DNA of 64,000 nt from Cephalopachus bancanus (GCA_027257055.1 JAPVLO010000179.1:2976001-3040000), one strand, 5' to 3'. Shown: positions 47,580-59,445, counted from the first letter of the stretch. Notes: generated by a model not told the origin, from the sequence alone. Numbers and translations: made by a program.

Positions 47580-47790
47580 AAGGTCTGAGTCCCACTGCTT
47601 GAATTAAAATACTGGTTCTCCTACTCCAAAGGATGTGACTTGAGGCAAGGCAGGGTCCTTAACCTCTTAAGTCTTAGTTTACTCATCTGTGAAATGGAAA
47701 TAATAATAGTACCTGTGGCATACGGGGTGGTAAGGAGGCATTAAGATAAGCCACATAAAATGGCTGACGTGATAATCAGCTGCAGAGTGA
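47580..47790 (+). repeat. MIR SINE fragment
   Basis: Contains tcttaagtcttagtttactc, atctgtgaaatggaaataat, aatagtacctgtggcata in MIR order. Confidence 0.75.
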
Positions 47791-48714
47791 ATGGTAATCT
47801 TGTCATTACAGTAGGCTGGACACAAACTAGTTGCCTGGTTATTTTCCCCAAGCGATGTCAGAAATAAGAAAAAATCACTTTCTTCAAGTTTTTAGCTCAA
47901 AGAGAAGTGTTTGACCACTCACAATATTTTCTGCAAACTCTCCCTCACCTTGTGTGGAAGTTCTTATTCCTGCACTTCACAGCCGTGTCTTTTCACTCAG
48001 GTTTAGCCTCAGTAAAGCAGACAGTTGTTTGCCTTCCACATACTGTGACTCAAGTGGTTCTGTAAGCTTCAGTGACCCCGAGTGTTCCTCTGGCAGCCAG
48101 CCTAAGTCTCTCAGCCAATCTCCTTTAACTCCTCAACTATAGAGGCCAAGCCGACATAATCCTCATCTGTGGGCTCAGCCCTACCGCAGCAGCCTGAACC
48201 CGTCTTATCCTTTCAAGGAAGAAATGCAACGATTCTTTGAAAGTCACTTGCAGACTCAGAATCACCAACTTCATGCAGTCTTACTCTGCCCTCATGGGAA
48301 GACGTGACCCTCTGGGCCTCATCTGAAAAATGGGACCCTAAGGAGCTAAAAGCCCCACCAGCGTTCCTGCCAACACTCAGGGACTACAGTCTTTACAGAA
48401 AGAGGAGCTGTCCCTATGAAGGAGATTGGTCTGAGGTGGCAGGAATCACAAAAGGAAGAAACGTGTGACAGGAAACAATGACTGTCGAAACGCTTGGGCC
48501 ATCACTCCTTTGTCTTCCAGACTACAAGATACAAAGACTCACCCACGTCCTCTTTTTCTTGTCCAGCTACAGTGACCTTCCTCTCACCTAAGACCATGCC
48601 TCTCACAGATGTTCGGCATCACATTCCTTCTCCACCTCTTGGGTTTGGCCTCTCTTGCATCTTTAACCTCTTTCTCTTCTGAATCATTCCCACTCAAATG
48701 TACTGTAGGTTCAT
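47791..48714. other. Unique sequence, no supported gene
   Basis: A minus-strand acceptor (ttcctgccacctcag) lies near 48434, but the exon below it could only be a 34-base micro-exon, so it is not called. Confidence 0.35.
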
Positions 48715-49310
48715 GAAGCAACAGAAGCACCAGGGAGCTTATTAGAAATTCAGAAACTTGGTTCTACTCCAGACCTCTGTATCAAAAACCTGCATTTTAA
48801 CAAGCTCCTCAGATGATTTAAAAGCATGTTCTGAGCCAGGCTCGGTGGCTCAGCCTGTAATCCCGCGCCTTTGGGAGGCTGAGGTGAGTGGATTGCCTGA
48901 GCCCGCAGGTTCGAGACCAGCCTGGGCAACTTGGCGAGACCTCATCTCTACAATAAATCAAAAATCAGCCGGGCATGGTGGCGCATGCCTGTAGTTCCAG
49001 CTACTTGAAAGGCTGAGGCGGAAAGATCGCCGGAGCCCAGCAGGTTGAGGATGCGGTGGCAGGGAGCGGCCACTGCTCTCCAGCCTGGGCGACAGAGTGA
49101 GACTCCAACTCAAAAAAAAAGCATGTTCGGTACACTGATTCTCAAACTTACCAGCACACTGGACTCACCTGTGTAGATGAAAAAATACAGATGTCTGAGC
49201 TTCATCTGCAGAGGCTCTCATATAACTGTAATGGAGAGTGTTCTGAGCGTTAGAATTTTAAAGTTCTCCCAAGGTGATTCTAATGTGCAGTCAAGGTTAG
49301 GAATCACAGC
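48715..49310. repeat. MER5-like DNA transposon pieces, split by an Alu
   Basis: 48715-48831 (agcaccagggagcttattag, aacctgcattttaacaagct) and 49129-49310 (ctgattctcaaacttaccag) follow the non-autonomous hAT MER5 outline. An Alu at 48832-49116 separates them. Confidence 0.55.
48832..49116 (+). mobile_element. Alu SINE
   Basis: Target duplication aaaagcatgttc at 48820-48831 and 49117-49128. Left arm identical in signature to the copies at 355 and 19310. Confidence 0.95.
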
Positions 49311-49319
49311 ACTTGGAGA

Positions 49320-50345
49320 AATGAGAACGCTTCGTATACTGTTGATGGGAATGTAATGGTACAGCCACTATGGAGAGCAGTATGGAGGTTCCTCAAAAAA
49401 CTAAAAATAGAATTACCATATGACCCAACAATTCCACTACTGGGAATTTATACAAAGGAAAGGAAATCATTATATCAAAGAGAAATCTGCACCCCCATGT
49501 TTAATGCAACACTACTTACAATAGCCAAGATGTGAACTCAAATTTGGTGTCCAACAACACATGAATGGATGAAGAAAATGTGGTACCTATACACAATGGA
49601 ATACTATTCAGTCATAAAAAAGAATGAAATCCTGTTATTGGTGGCAACGTGGTTGGAACAGGAAGAAGTTATGTTAATTGAAACAAACCAAGCCCAGAAA
49701 GATTAATATTGCATGTTTTCATTCATATGTAGAAGCTAAAAATGTTGGTCTCATAGAAATTGAAAGCGGAACAGAGGCTGGACACGGTAGCTCACGCCTA
49801 TAATTCCAGCACTTTGAGAAGACTACCTGAGCCCATGGGTTCGAGACCAGTCTAGGCAACTTGGTGAGAACACGTCTCTATAATACATCAAAAAATTAGC
49901 CAGGCCTGTAGTTCCAGCTACTTGGAAGGCTGAGGTGGAAGGATCACCTGAGCTCAACAGGTCAAGGCTGTGGTGGCCATGAATGTGTCACTGCACTCCA
50001 GCCTGGGCAACAGAATGAGACTCCGACTCAAAAAAAAAGTGAAACAGAGGATGCTAGAGGCTGAGAAAGGCAGGGGGGAGGGAGGGACAAGGAGAGATTT
50101 GTTAAAAGATGCAAAATTACAGCTAGCTAGGAGGAATATATTCTAGTCAACAATACTGTGGGAATACTCTAGTCAGCAATAATGTATTATACAGTTTCAA
50201 ATCGCTAGAAGGAGGAAATGATCAATGGTTGAGATGATGGATATGCTAATTATCTTGATCTGATCAGTATACATTATATAATCAAAACATCATGATGTAT
50301 TCTATTAATATGTGTAGTTATTTGTCAATTAAAAAAAGAAAATTT
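49320..50345 (+). mobile_element. Older L1 3' end, interrupted by an Alu
   Basis: The text ctgttgatgggaatgtaatg, ccatatgacccaacaattcc, gtacctatacacaatggaat encodes the end of ORF2 in an older L1 subfamily than the copies near 34-40 kb. It continues after the Alu with a 3' UTR ending gtcaattaaaaaaag. Confidence 0.85.
49778..50036 (+). mobile_element. Alu SINE inside L1
   Basis: Left arm shortened (cactttgagaagactacctg) and middle part deleted. Similar words gcggaacagagg and gtgaaacagagg flank it. Confidence 0.88.
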
Positions 50346-50484
50346 TTTTAAAAAGAACCACTGCTCTAGGGTCTATTTTTTTCTTAAAATCTTCATTTGA
50401 AACTATCTTCCTGCAGGCATTCATTTTGCTATTTGCAATGTCATCAATTCTTTCCCTTCACAGGGCCACTTTCTTCACTTCCTT

Positions 50485-50779
50485 ATTTCTTTTTTTTGTG
50501 TTGGAGTCTCACTCTGTCGCCCAGACTGGAGTACAGTGGCACACTCCCAGCCACCGCAGCCTCGACCTGCTGGGCTCTGGCGATCCTTCCGCCTCAGCCT
50601 TCTGAGTAGCCGGAACAACAGGCGCGCACTACCACAGCCCGCTAATTTTTAAAAATTTACTGTGGCGACGAGGTCTTGCCAAATTGCCCAGGTGGGTCTT
50701 GAATCCACGGACTCGGGCAATTCACTCGCCTTGGCCTCCCAAAGTGCTAGGATTACAGGTTGAGCCACCGAGCCTGGCC
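50485..50779 (-). mobile_element. Alu SINE
   Basis: Minus-strand Alu from tgttggagtctcactctgtc to ttgagccaccgagcctggcc, with CpGs preserved (tggcgacgaggtc). Confidence 0.92.
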
Positions 50780-50849
50780 TGAGACAGGCTCCAATCTCAC
50801 GCTCTTCCATCAGGTGACCTAAATTGCCTGGGGTGAACCACTTGTGAAC

Positions 50850-51600
50850 TCCATTCTAATAACAGGCCACTTTGACCTCAATTCCTTACTAGTTTACTTC
50901 TTCTGTCAGCACAATACACTCGTTCTCCCCCTCGTTTCCAACGCTGACCCAGGCTTCTCTTCTGACTTCTCTAACCTGGACAGCTTAACATCTCCACCAA
51001 GACACTCCAAGGCATGTCATGGTCATCTCCAACTCAGTGTGTCCAACTGAACTCTTAGTTTTCCCACCAAAATGAGTTCCTTCTTTTGTCTTCTTCTCAG
51101 CAAACACCGTCTCCTTTTGTCTATCTTGTTAAATGGCACCTAAATCTACCTGGTCATTCACACCAGAGATCCAGAGATATTTTTTTCTCCCTCTACCAAT
51201 CAACCACCAAATCTAGAAGATTTGACCAGTAAAATTTACCCTAAATTGATGCGTTTTTTTTTTTCCCCCTGTTTCTATTGGCATCACTTCTGCCCAGTCA
51301 TTATCTCTCACCTGGGCCATGGTAAATTGCTTCTTAAATGACCTCCGTGCTTACACTTTTGCCCACTTCAATTTGTTATAGCCACAGTTGAGATCATTTC
51401 ATTATCCACAGCTTAAAATGTGTCAAGGTTCCCCACTACACCCCAGGAAGACTAGCACTTTCTTACCTCTTCAGTTGTGTTGCTTTCCTCCTTGTACATG
51501 TTCCCCCTACTCAACAGTTCCAGGTGTCACGATCTTTCTCACTGAGGGAGTATTTTATCATGTGGCGCTGCCATGGCCTGGAACTGCTTCTTCGGCCCAA
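50850..51600 (+). repeat. L2 (CR1-like) LINE remnant
   Basis: Blocks in order: caactgaactcttagttttc, atctcccagag-type text, cattatctctcacctgggcc, taaatgacctccgtgcttac, gtcaaggttccccactacac, ccatggcctggaactgcttc. This follows the L2 3' ORF text. Heavily diverged, no intact frame. Confidence 0.65.
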
Positions 51601-52110
51601 TTTATGTTGGATGGAAATGAGGTCCCATCTCCCACTGCAAGTGGTTCTCTTAAGGAAAGTATTTTAAAAGGAAGCCACTATTCTTTCAATATCATCACTT
51701 TCTCCAAGCATTACAAAATCACACATCAAAACCAAATCTCTAGTTCAGGTTGTCTGCATAGCTTTGTTGTGTTGTCATAAGGATTTAATAAATCTCAAGG
51801 GTTTTAACAGGTTGTTAGGTAGTAAAATATCTTTCATGGGGATTTAGTTATTTCTTTTCTGTAAAGTCTGGTTTCTGAAATTTTTGCTACAAATAACCTG
51901 TCTCTCAGTTTTATAATGACATAAACATATGTCAAAAAACATCTAAAGCAATTTGTTTCCTACTATCATAATGGCTTGTGGTCATTTACAAGAAAGAAAA
52001 AAGAGGAAATCAAGCAAAAGTTAGGAAGGAAAGACAGAGGAAACATTTTCTGAACCTGTAAAATTTGAAGTAAACTTCAGAAGTAGTTGTTTGCAAGGAA
52101 TGGGGTATTT
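51601..52110. other. Unique sequence, no gene seen
   Basis: A long T run occurs near 52123-52141. No other structure is seen. Confidence 0.4.
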
Positions 52111-52221
52111 TTTTTGTGTGGTTTTTTTTTTTTTTTTTTTTGGAGCATATGTTATTAATCAACTGATGGTTCAATAACTTTAAAACTTTACTTTTATTTG
52201 CTATTCATCTATTTGTCTGTT

Positions 52222-52499
52222 TTTTAGAGACAGATTCCTGTTTCTTTACCCAGGTTGGAGTGCAGTGGCACAATCATGACTCACTGTAACCCCAAACTCT
52301 TGGCTCAGGTAACCCTCCAGCCTCAGTTTCCTGAGTAGTTAGGTAATAGCCACCATTACCAGCTCATTAAAAAAAAATTTTTTTTGTAGTGGCCTCACAA
52401 TGTTGCTCAGGCTAGTCTTGAACTTTTGGCCTCAAGTGATCCTCCTGCCGCAGCTTCCTAAAGTTCTTAGATTATGTGTGTGAGCCATCACACCTGCCT
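52222..52499 (-). mobile_element. Old, diverged Alu
   Basis: Minus-strand Alu with ggttggagtgcagtggcaca and ctcaagtgatcctcctgccg, missing the typical lineage signature and carrying many substitutions. Confidence 0.8.
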
Positions 52500-53429
52500 T
52501 ATTTGCTTTAAAAAGCATCATTTATCCATTTATCCTAAATGAGGTTGGTGGATTGTACCAACGTAAATTTCCTAGTTATGACACTATACTGTAGTTATGG
52601 AAAGTATTACCATTAGGGAAAATTAGAGGAGAGGTGCATGGAATCTCTTTATACTATTTTTTAACAGTATCTTTTGTTATACTATACATATATCATATAT
52701 TACATAGAAAATAATTCAATTATCTCAAAATAAGAGAGCTAAAGACATACCATCTGAATAAAGCAATAAAAAGATTAGATAGATAGATAGACAAATAGAC
52801 AGATAGATAGGTAGACAGATAGATAGACAGACAGAGGCTTTACTTTTTTCAAGCTCTTCATCCATTGCAATAGCCAACATGGTCAGTTAAAGGTGTAACT
52901 ATTATCATTTCTTCTCAACTCACATTTCACTCTGAAGCATTGACAGTTATTCCTAGAATCCTCTTTTTCTCATCCCTGGGAAGCAAACATACTCATATTC
53001 TTTGTATTGGCAAAGACTTTTATTATAGACATAAAGGATAATGAATTTATTTTATTGCATCATTTTTGCCAACCAAAACTATAGAAGTTTTAGTTCTACC
53101 TAGAAGTTGCCAATTGGGGTAAAATGTATCTAAAACAAGAGACCCAAAATAGGTAACAACTTGCCTTCCTATTTCTCACTGTAACTTGGGTTATTGGTTT
53201 AATCCACCTGAAATAGCCTCCAAACTTAATTGAAGTATACGTATCTGCTTCCTCTCTTGTCTTAGGTGCTATGATAAAATATCAATAATTTACAAAAGAA
53301 TTAGCAAAATAGTCACTTTCATTTTTAGGTGATTTTAATTAAATGATTCTCAAAATACAATTGTCACACCTCTTTTAATTTTTAAACTTTTCTTTTGTAA
53401 CTTTTCTAAATTCAAAAAAGGGACTAAAC
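52500..53429. other. Unique AT-rich sequence with a GATA repeat
   Basis: A GATA/GACA microsatellite lies at about 52773-52838. No gene is supported. Confidence 0.5.
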
Positions 53430-53640
53430 TTTTAATTTGGACATAATCGTAGATTCACACACAATTATAAGAAATAATGCAGAGATCTCACATACTTTTT
53501 ACTCAGTTTCCCCCAGTGATAACATCTTGTAAAACTGTAGCATAAGATCAGGAAATTGGAACAGATCTAATCCATTGATCTTACTCAGATCTTCCCAGTT
53601 TTACTTGTATTTGTCTGTGTGTGTGCTTATTTCTGTGCAC
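53430..53640. repeat. Possible old L1-related fragment
   Basis: The words ttactcagtttcccccagtg and taacatcttgtaaaactgta resemble a 3' region of old mammalian L1 elements. Strand and family are not assigned. Confidence 0.35.
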
Positions 53641-54609
53641 AAATGCTCTATGTTTTTTTCTTCTATTAAGTTTTCAAACAAAAGAACATTGGGCCTCATT
53701 TGTGTTTCTGCTTCTGGAAATAGGAGATAGAGATTTTAGTCACAGAAATCAGAATCCACCCTGGAGTGTGCTGTTTCCCTGTGATAGCAAGAAAATGTTC
53801 CATGTGAAAACCACTCTACAAAGAGTCATCAGAAACCACAGAAAACAAATGATATCTTTGGTGGTTTTTCTGTATGTCTCAGTCTTTTATTTCAGAACTC
53901 CATATGTTTAAAAGGGCAGGCTTCTCTCTCATCTCTCCCTTCCTTTTTTCTTTCCATTTGTTTTTAACAGACAAACTAAAAACAGACTTTGGAAAATCAC
54001 AACTTAAAGAGACAAATGCTCACTTCATAGAGTTGCAAGCAAATGAATAACTTAAGAGAAAACTGTTTAATGGCAAGTACTAGAAGATATGATCTTTCTA
54101 ATGAGCGAATCTAAAATTTAAAAAATAGTAGGTTGTTGATTCCTTAATGTTAAATGAAAAATATGAAATTATAAAAGGTCTGAAGAATAAAAATAAAGAC
54201 GTCATTCCCTATAAGCAGTTGTGATGATTTCTTATGTCTCTGATAGCGTCCTCAACTTAAATACACACACAACACACACATGCATGCACCCACATGCATA
54301 CACACAGTCACATATGCACACACCAAGAGCTCAAGTGCAAAAGGCAAAATCCAACAGACACCCCAGGGAGGGCAATGGCTTTGCCAAATTGCAGATACTG
54401 TAGCTCCTACAATAAACGGGGACCAAAAAGGATTGTTGTTGGCAAAGCATGGAGGACAGTGATTATTTTCTCAGGCAAAAAAGGTTAGGTGTCAGAGTTT
54501 CCTCTGTTTTAACACAAATGGCAGGGCTTTTAGAAAAACAAGATGCTTAAATCTTGTTAGGATAGGTAATCTCCTGTTAGCTTGACAGTAAAACTCCAAT
54601 TCTGCTTAC
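53641..54609. other. Probable intron or intergenic sequence
   Basis: No named repeat apart from a CA-rich stretch near 54262-54330. No exon was recognised. Confidence 0.4.
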
Positions 54610-54730
54610 CCCAGAATTTTTTCCATAAGGACACGTCATTGTCACTTGATACACATTTTCCCACCAGGCTCTTTTCTTTCCACGCTTCCTGAAGTAGATA
54701 GGCTGGAGAGGAACAAAATAGGAAGACGTG
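54610..54730 (-). CDS. Candidate coding exon 3 of a minus-strand gene
   Basis: On the minus strand a strong acceptor (cttctttttttcag) precedes 54730, and a strong donor GGG|GTAAGC follows 54610. The frame set by the neighbouring exon candidate is open: one leftover base plus 40 codons, ending in phase 0. The leading base completes AG from the unit at 55524-55602 to give a serine codon. The peptide is basic and aromatic-rich, with YFVPLQPIYFRKRGKKRAWW followed by a CPYG motif. I do not recognise the family. A second frame is open too, so the phase match decides the choice. The following exon was not found with confidence. Confidence 0.55.
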
Positions 54731-54962
54731 CTGAAAAAAAGAAGTAGTTAGAATGAACTGTTCACATAATCCAGCCCATTCGAACTTTTCATTCATCTTT
54801 GAAAAATGGGGGAAACTATATAGCATAGTCTCTGAGTATTAATCACATAAAACAAATGAAATGGTCTGTGACAGATGTGCCCCGTGATGGAGTTTCACCA
54901 GGGATCCATGCCAAATGCCCACTCACAGGGCCACTGCCTGATCTCTAGTACTGTGAGCCTTT

Positions 54963-55266
54963 GGAATTTCTTTTGTTTTTATTTTTGAGTCGAAGTCTCA
55001 CTGTTGCCCAGGTTGGAGTGCAATGGCACGCTCACAGCCACCGCAGCCTCATCCTGCTGGGCTCAGGTGATCCTTCCGCCTCAGCCTTCCAAGTAGCTGG
55101 AACCACAGGTGTGCACCACCACACCCAGCTAATTTTTGTGATTTATTGTAGAGATGAGGTCTCACCAGGTTGCTCAGGCTGGTCTTGAACCCCTGGACTC
55201 AGGCAATCTTCTCACCTCTGCCTCCCAAAGTGCTGGGATTACAGGTGTGAGCCACTACGCCCAGCT
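54963..55266 (-). mobile_element. Alu SINE within the presumed intron
   Basis: Target duplication tgtgagccttt at 54952-54962 and 55267-55277. Minus-strand orientation, the same as the candidate gene. Confidence 0.94.
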
Positions 55267-55523
55267 TGTGAGCCTTTACTATTTCATGCTGGAGCTTTTA
55301 GCTGAAAGTAAGTGAAAGAAACCTCAGATTTCATGAATTCTGCTTATCTGTGAAGTGGGACCGGGAACACTTTTCCTCCTGCTGTAAAAGAGTTTTCTAG
55401 CTGGAGAAGGTTATTCTGAAGCTTCTCTATGAAGTCCCAGGTATTCTGAAACCTACAGAGAGGTTCACAGGATGGGAGCAAGTGAGCTCAGTGAATCCTC
55501 CCTTTGTACTCAGAAAACCATAC

Positions 55524-55602
55524 CTTGCTAGCTGCTGGGTCGTCAAGGGCATGCTCTGAAGTTGCTCCGTGCTGTCCTTGAGCATCATGGAAGAGGTACT
55601 GC
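55524..55602 (-). CDS. Candidate coding exon 2 of a minus-strand gene
   Basis: A donor CAAG|GTATGG at 55524 is close to consensus. The acceptor is gatttctttgtggag, ending at 55603; an alternative AG four bases later is possible but would not give a matching phase. The frame is two leftover bases, 25 codons, two leftover bases. The peptide is Ser/Thr/Gln-rich with MLKDSTEQLQSMPLTTQQLA. With the upstream unit the junction gives G+GC (Gly), and with the downstream unit AG+C (Ser). Both phases fit without forcing. No domain is recognised; it looks like a disordered linker. Confidence 0.55.
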
Positions 55603-56081
55603 CTCCACAAAGAAATCTCACCACAATTGGAACTTGCCAGCAGAAAGTGCTTCTGCATTAATCATGAAGCAGATGAACCTTTAAAAGTCATCTTTTCCTC
55701 TTAATTCAGAAACACATGACAGGGACAGCCGTTTGTAAGCCAACCAAATCTTTTGCAATTAGGCAGACACAAAGGCTTTTCCTGGCTATGGCAAAGCCAA
55801 GCTTAATCTGACTGTTGCCATGTGGAGTGTGGGAATTAGAGGCCTGGACTTTCCTCCTGGCCCTGGTGCGAACAGGCTGGAGGACGAGGTGGGCCTGTTT
55901 CTGAGTACCCCAGTCTACCCAGTTCCAAAGAGGATTCTGGCTCTTCTTAAATCTGGCGCCTTGATTCATTAGAAGCATGGGTTTTGGACAGTGTCCCAGA
56001 GCAGCACACAGAAGAGAGGCCTCTGACAGTGAAGTCTTCCTAGGGGAAAACAGAGGAGAGAAAGCACCCTTTTCTCCATAC
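55603..56081. other. Presumed intron
   Basis: An open frame crosses 55706-55978 on the minus strand, but it has no splice signals that fit the flanking units. No repeat is seen. Confidence 0.4.
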
Positions 56082-56170
56082 CTTCTTGATTCAGCTTCTG
56101 GTCTGAACGATGTGGATGAGCGGCTCGCCTTTCACTTAGAAAGTTCTCTGAGTCATTTACATTCATTTTC
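56082..56170 (-). CDS. Candidate coding exon 1 (of those seen) of a minus-strand gene
   Basis: The minus-strand acceptor ggcttaagtgtccag precedes 56170. A near-consensus donor GAAG|GTATGG follows 56082. The frame is one leftover base, 29 codons, one leftover base. The peptide is polar, with MNVNDSENFLSERRAAHPHR and then a Lys/Gln-rich end. It contains several CpGs (gcgagccgc, catcgttc on the minus strand), unusual for the surroundings and compatible with selection on coding sequence. The start codon of the gene must lie further upstream (higher coordinates); I found no supported exon there. Confidence 0.55.
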
Positions 56171-56849
56171 CTGGACACTTAAGCCAAACTGATCTGACTA
56201 ATAAATTAAAGCTAGAGCCTCACAGTTCCAGAGACACGCCAGCTGAAAATCATCAGTCTCTTCAACTGATGGGAGCTACAGCTGGTGTCCAGAATCAAAG
56301 GCTAAGTTTAGACTTATCTCTGCCCTGCAGGCTGGACACTTTCCCGTGATGCCAGGCCAGGAGTGGCATTCCAGGGATGAGGGATGTTTAATGTCAGCAA
56401 GGGTTCAGGAGGGCAGACTCAGAGGCCATGCCACTCTGACAGGCTAAACCGCTTGTCTCTTCCATCCTCGAGTTTTCATTTATGTTCCCAAACAACGGAC
56501 CCGCTATCCCTGCCAGGGAGCTGGTAATCTATCTTTGAAGCCAGGGACAATTAAATGCCTGCACACGTGCACACACACACACTCCTACACATATGCATAT
56601 GCATTCAGAAAGCCCCCCTGCCAGTCTGTAGCCTTCAAAGCTAATATCTGATCATTTGCTAGTGATCGCATTCTTGTTTCCATGAACATGTATTCAAATG
56701 TACATTTTTCCCACTGGTTATTCTCAAATAGACATTTAATTTGCAAAAATGCTTAATGCTATAGGAAACTTTATAAATGCTCAGACACACTAACATAAAA
56801 TTCTGATTTCTGCCTCAATTAAACAAGGAGCATCGTGTGGTGCTTAAGT
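56171..56849. other. Presumed intron or upstream sequence
   Basis: A CpG-containing open frame near 56395-56530 on the minus strand has an acceptor but no donor, so it is not called. CA-rich text lies near 56567-56583. Confidence 0.35.
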
Positions 56850-57200
56850 ATTCAGGCATAAGCACCAGACTCCCTGGGTTCAGACCTAATTTTGCCACTT
56901 GCTAGAGACAGACAGATAATTTTGGCTAAGTTGCTTGTTATCAGGTTATCTTGCTCCTTTTTTTTTTTCCTCATTTTTAGAAAGGGTCTGTCTAGGGCCA
57001 TACCACCCTGACCGTGCTGGTCTTGCCTGATCTCGGAAGCTAAGCAAGGTTAGACCTGGTTAGTACTTGGATGGGAGAAAGGGGCTGCTATTAACAGTGC
57101 TTACCTCAAAGGACTAGTATGAAGACTAAATGAGGTAATATGAGCAAAGGGCTTAGAACAGTGCTGAGCACATAGTGAGCCTCAGTGAATGTTGTTGTCC
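56850..57200 (+). repeat. MIR SINE split by a 5S-derived insert
   Basis: The left part (ctccctgggttcagacctaa, ttttgccacttgctagagac) and right part (cttacctcaaaggactagta, gcttagaacagtgctgagca) are consecutive MIR regions. The insert at 56990-57078 lies between them. Confidence 0.75.
56990..57078 (+). pseudogene. 5S rRNA pseudogene, 3'-truncated
   Basis: About 90 bases match the start of vertebrate 5S rRNA: gtctagggccataccaccct, then gatctcggaagctaagcaag and gcctggttagtacttggatg with small changes. It stops at atgggaga, so the last ~30 bases are absent. There is no A tail, and the word aaaggg occurs on both sides (56981-56986, 57078-57084). The internal promoter region is mutated, so it is not a working gene. 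Confidence 0.88.
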
Positions 57201-57524
57201 TGGCCATTACTGTTTATTATTGTTGACTAATGTTCCCCAGAAACAGACTCCTGAAGACACACTTCAGTAGCAAATCATTGCTCATAGCATTTCAGTTTTC
57301 GAACTGTAGTCATTCTTTATCACAGCCCTCCAACCAAGTGTGCTCATTATGTTATCTCTGTTGACTAGCAGCAGAAAATGAATCTCAGAGAAGTTAATTT
57401 ATTGGTTAATGGACATGAAGCAAGTTTCAGAATCAGAATAAACCCCACCTTTATGACCTTTGAACCAGCCCCCTTACAATAACATTGAATTCTTTGACAT
57501 ATGAATACTTTACTGTTAATATCA
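57201..57524. other. Unique sequence, no gene seen
   Basis: No repeat or exon was recognised. Confidence 0.4.
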
Positions 57525-57809
57525 TTGCTTTTTGAGGTGGAGTCTCACCTGTCGCCCAGGCTGGAGTGCAGTGGCACACTCATGACCACCTCAGTGTTGA
57601 CCTGCTGGGCTCCAGCAATCCTTCCGCCTCAGCCTTCAAGTAGCCGGAACTACAGGCTCACAATACCATGCCCGGCTAACTTTTGATTTATTGTAGAGAT
57701 GAGGTCTTGCCAAGTTGCCTGGACTGGTCTCGAACCCATGGTCTCAGACAATCCACTTGCCTCGACCTCTCAGAGTGCTAGGATTACAGCTGAGCCACTG
57801 AGCCCAGCC
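57525..57809 (-). mobile_element. Alu SINE
   Basis: Minus-strand Alu with a short tail, from ttgaggtggagtctcacctg to gctgagccactgagcccagc. Confidence 0.9.
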
Positions 57810-58149
57810 AATATAAATTATCATTTTGAATTTTACCTGCTGAATAGTAAGATGTCTTCTAGTACTCACAAAAGGAAATTATTTTTATTTTTTTATATAA
57901 CCATAAAAAAGCTCCAAGAAGAATTTATGCATGTTAAGTAGACAAATGATTTTCAAATCGTAGGCTGTCATCTTTCAGTGACTAATGAAATCAACGTAGT
58001 GTATTATAACCAGAAATTTTTAGGAGAAATGAAATATGATAGAATAGAAATATGAATGTAAATATTATTTTGTGAAGCTATTAACTATGCCAATTATTTT
58101 TTTGTATGTGTGTATACTAGGTTATAATGTAAAATGCAAGTTCGTTTTT

Positions 58150-58900
58150 TTAAATGTACTTTTCTACACCCATTAGGATGACTATAATTTTTTTTAAAGT
58201 CAGAAAATAACAAGTGTCAGCAAGTATGTGAAGAAATTGGAACCCTGGTACATAGGCAGTAAGCATGTAAAATAGTGAAAAACAGTTGGGCAGTTCCTCA
58301 AAAAGTTAAACGTAAAATTATCATCTGACTCAGCAATATCACTCCCACATACATACCCTCCAAAACTGAAAACAGATATTCAAACAAATACTTGTACACA
58401 AAATTTCATGATAGCCAAAGGTGGAGACAAATCAAATATGATCAACAGATGAATGAATAAACAAAATGTGGTGTATCCATTCAATGGAATATTATTCAAC
58501 CACAAAAAGAAGCAAAGTACTGATAATTGCGGCAATATGAATGAACCTTGAAGACATCATACTGCGTGAAAGAAATCTGACACAAAGGTTCACATATTGT
58601 GTGATTTCATTTATATGAAATATCTAGAATAGGTATACCTTCAGTTACAGAAAGCAGATTAGTGGTTATCCAAGGCTAGGGAGGTCAGGGATGGGGAGAG
58701 ATATCTCAATGGGTATGAGGTATTTTTTAAGGGTGATGAAAATATTTTGGAATTAAAGAGAGGTTGTGATTGCACAATGTTGTAAATATACTAAATGCCA
58801 CTGAATTATACATTTTTAAGTGGATAATTTTATGTTACATGCATGACAGGTAATTTTACACTTCAATTTTTAAAAATGAAAAAAACAAAACACCTCAATT
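58150..58900 (+). mobile_element. Old L1 (L1M-type) 3' end
   Basis: The text cccattaggatgactataat, tggtgtatccattcaatgga, gtggttatccaaggctaggg, ttatacatttttaagtggat follows the ORF2 end and 3' UTR of old L1 subfamilies. No target duplication is visible. Confidence 0.8.
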
Positions 58901-59244
58901 TTTAAAAATAAAAAATCAAAACAAAACACATTCCTTCTGGGTCCCAGTCAAAGAACTTGAAAGCCACTGAAATGGAAGGTCTCGTTTGGTCAGGCAGTTG
59001 GTCCTCCTGACACAGCACCATGACTATCTCCATCTGTCTTGACCCTACAGGAGAGAAGTGGAGTGCCTTCCTTTATCAGCTCCCATGCTTGTCCTGATTC
59101 TGTCTGTTTAAAGAAGGGGAAGTGGATTTTGAGAAAGAGGCTGCTACCTGTCTTGGATTTCTCGAGAGTTGAGTGGGCTCATGGATTCCTCCCACTTTGA
59201 GAGCAACATGCAAGGAGAGGCAGTAGATGGCCTGGAGAAATGAG
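58901..59244. other. Unique sequence, no gene seen
   Basis: Nothing recognised. Confidence 0.4.
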
Positions 59245-59445
59245 AACTTTAAACATAAAGTTAGATTTAGACTCAAATCCCAGTTCTACGACACACGTCA
59301 TCCATGACCTTGTGCAAATCATGTATCCCTCAGTTCCTTCAAGTGCTAACTTTGTATTGTTGTTGTGAGAATTACGTGGGATAATCCACGTAAAGCTCAC
59401 AGAACATATAAGTGCTTAATGAACAGTTGTTGCTATTATTATAAT
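59245..59445 (+). repeat. MIR SINE fragment
   Basis: Contains ttagactcaaatcccagttc, gtgagaattacgtgggataa and ataagtgcttaatgaacagt in MIR order. Confidence 0.7.

Noticed and set aside
48400..48434. Micro-exon of 34 bases whose phase would bridge 54610 and 41577
   Set aside because: The donor (TCT|GTAAAG) is weak, and a unit this short can be found by chance almost anywhere.
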